From: an uncultured Aquimarina sp.
Lineage (GTDB): Bacteria; Bacteroidota; Bacteroidia; Flavobacteriales; Flavobacteriaceae
Assembly (NCBI RefSeq): GCF_947492965.1
Contig: NZ_CANLOZ010000001.1
Coordinates: forward strand, 1 to 64,000
Length of the DNA: 64,000 nucleotides
Reading direction: 5' to 3'
Below, piece by piece: positions 63,985-64,000 of the stretch (position 1 is its first letter; each line of letters begins with the position of its first letter). A program made the position numbers and the translations under genes. The notes below the pieces were generated by a model. That model saw nothing but the letters and a program-made list of their open reading frames with translations, was not told the DNA's origin and ran no database searches.

Positions 63985-64000
63985 ATGAAAAAATCATTGA
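63985..64000 (+). CDS. Start of another gene cut by the window edge
   Basis: ATG 63985 begins MKKSL and runs off the end. The first residues resemble the start of the precursor at 63610 (MKKQL), so it may be a second precursor, but five codons cannot decide. Confidence 0.35.

Overview
The window is about 64 kb of low-GC DNA from a bacterium of phylum Bacteroidota, most likely a marine, gliding member of the Flavobacteriaceae (Aquimarina-like is a guess). The evidence is the gene families: FecR/ECF-sigma/TonB-receptor regulation, carboxypeptidase-D-like plus TonB receptors, type IX secretion sorting domains, the gliding lipoprotein GldH, a PorZ-like protein, promoters with the TAnnTTTG -7 box, few Shine-Dalgarno sites, and a leader peptide of the Bacteroidota lanthipeptide type. 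No tRNA, rRNA, insertion sequence, prophage or CRISPR array was seen.

Layout. 0-4.4 kb: a minus-strand ECF sigma / FecR anti-sigma / STN-type TonB receptor cell-surface signalling set; the sigma gene is flanked by two 31-bp inverted copies of a promoter-like element. 4.4-8.1 kb: a plus-strand trio of 7-TM transglutaminase-like protein, RimK-like ATP-grasp ligase and outer-membrane barrel, probably one envelope-modifying system. 8.1-11.1 kb: small proteins, then pheS. 11.3-17.3 kb: two paralogous cysteine-rich lipoproteins, each preceded by a terminator-like hairpin, enclosing a BlaI/BlaR-like pair with clear operators and a membrane-anchored hydrolase. 17.4-24.7 kb: trpS, plsC, an ECF sigma with an inner-membrane/barrel partner, recA and trhO. 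24.8-32.7 kb: ricT, gldH, two tandem PBP1A genes and the two subunits of a 3-oxoacid CoA-transferase. 33-43.7 kb: a long multidomain secreted subtilase, hydrolases, bestrophin, a thioesterase, a transporter and small proteins. 43.9-52.7 kb: a cystathionine gamma-synthase-like enzyme, glutamate dehydrogenase, then porZ-like, recO, a TonB receptor and a HAD phosphatase. 52.7-57.7 kb: minus-strand secreted or lipid-anchored proteins, an astacin, and a Crp/Fnr regulator with a textbook Crp-type site just downstream of it. 57.8-61.7 kb: small enzymes and a Lol-type ABC transporter. 61.7-64 kb: a membrane TPR/AraC regulator followed by a GG-leader peptide gene with a three-cysteine core, and the start of another small gene at the edge.

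The strongest candidate for something new is the right end. The regulator plus precursor peptide looks like the first genes of a RiPP (probably lanthipeptide) locus whose enzymes would lie beyond position 64000. Next are the transglutaminase/ligase/barrel trio, the inverted elements around the sigma gene, the hairpin-led lipoprotein pair, and several tiny transcription units that could encode peptides.
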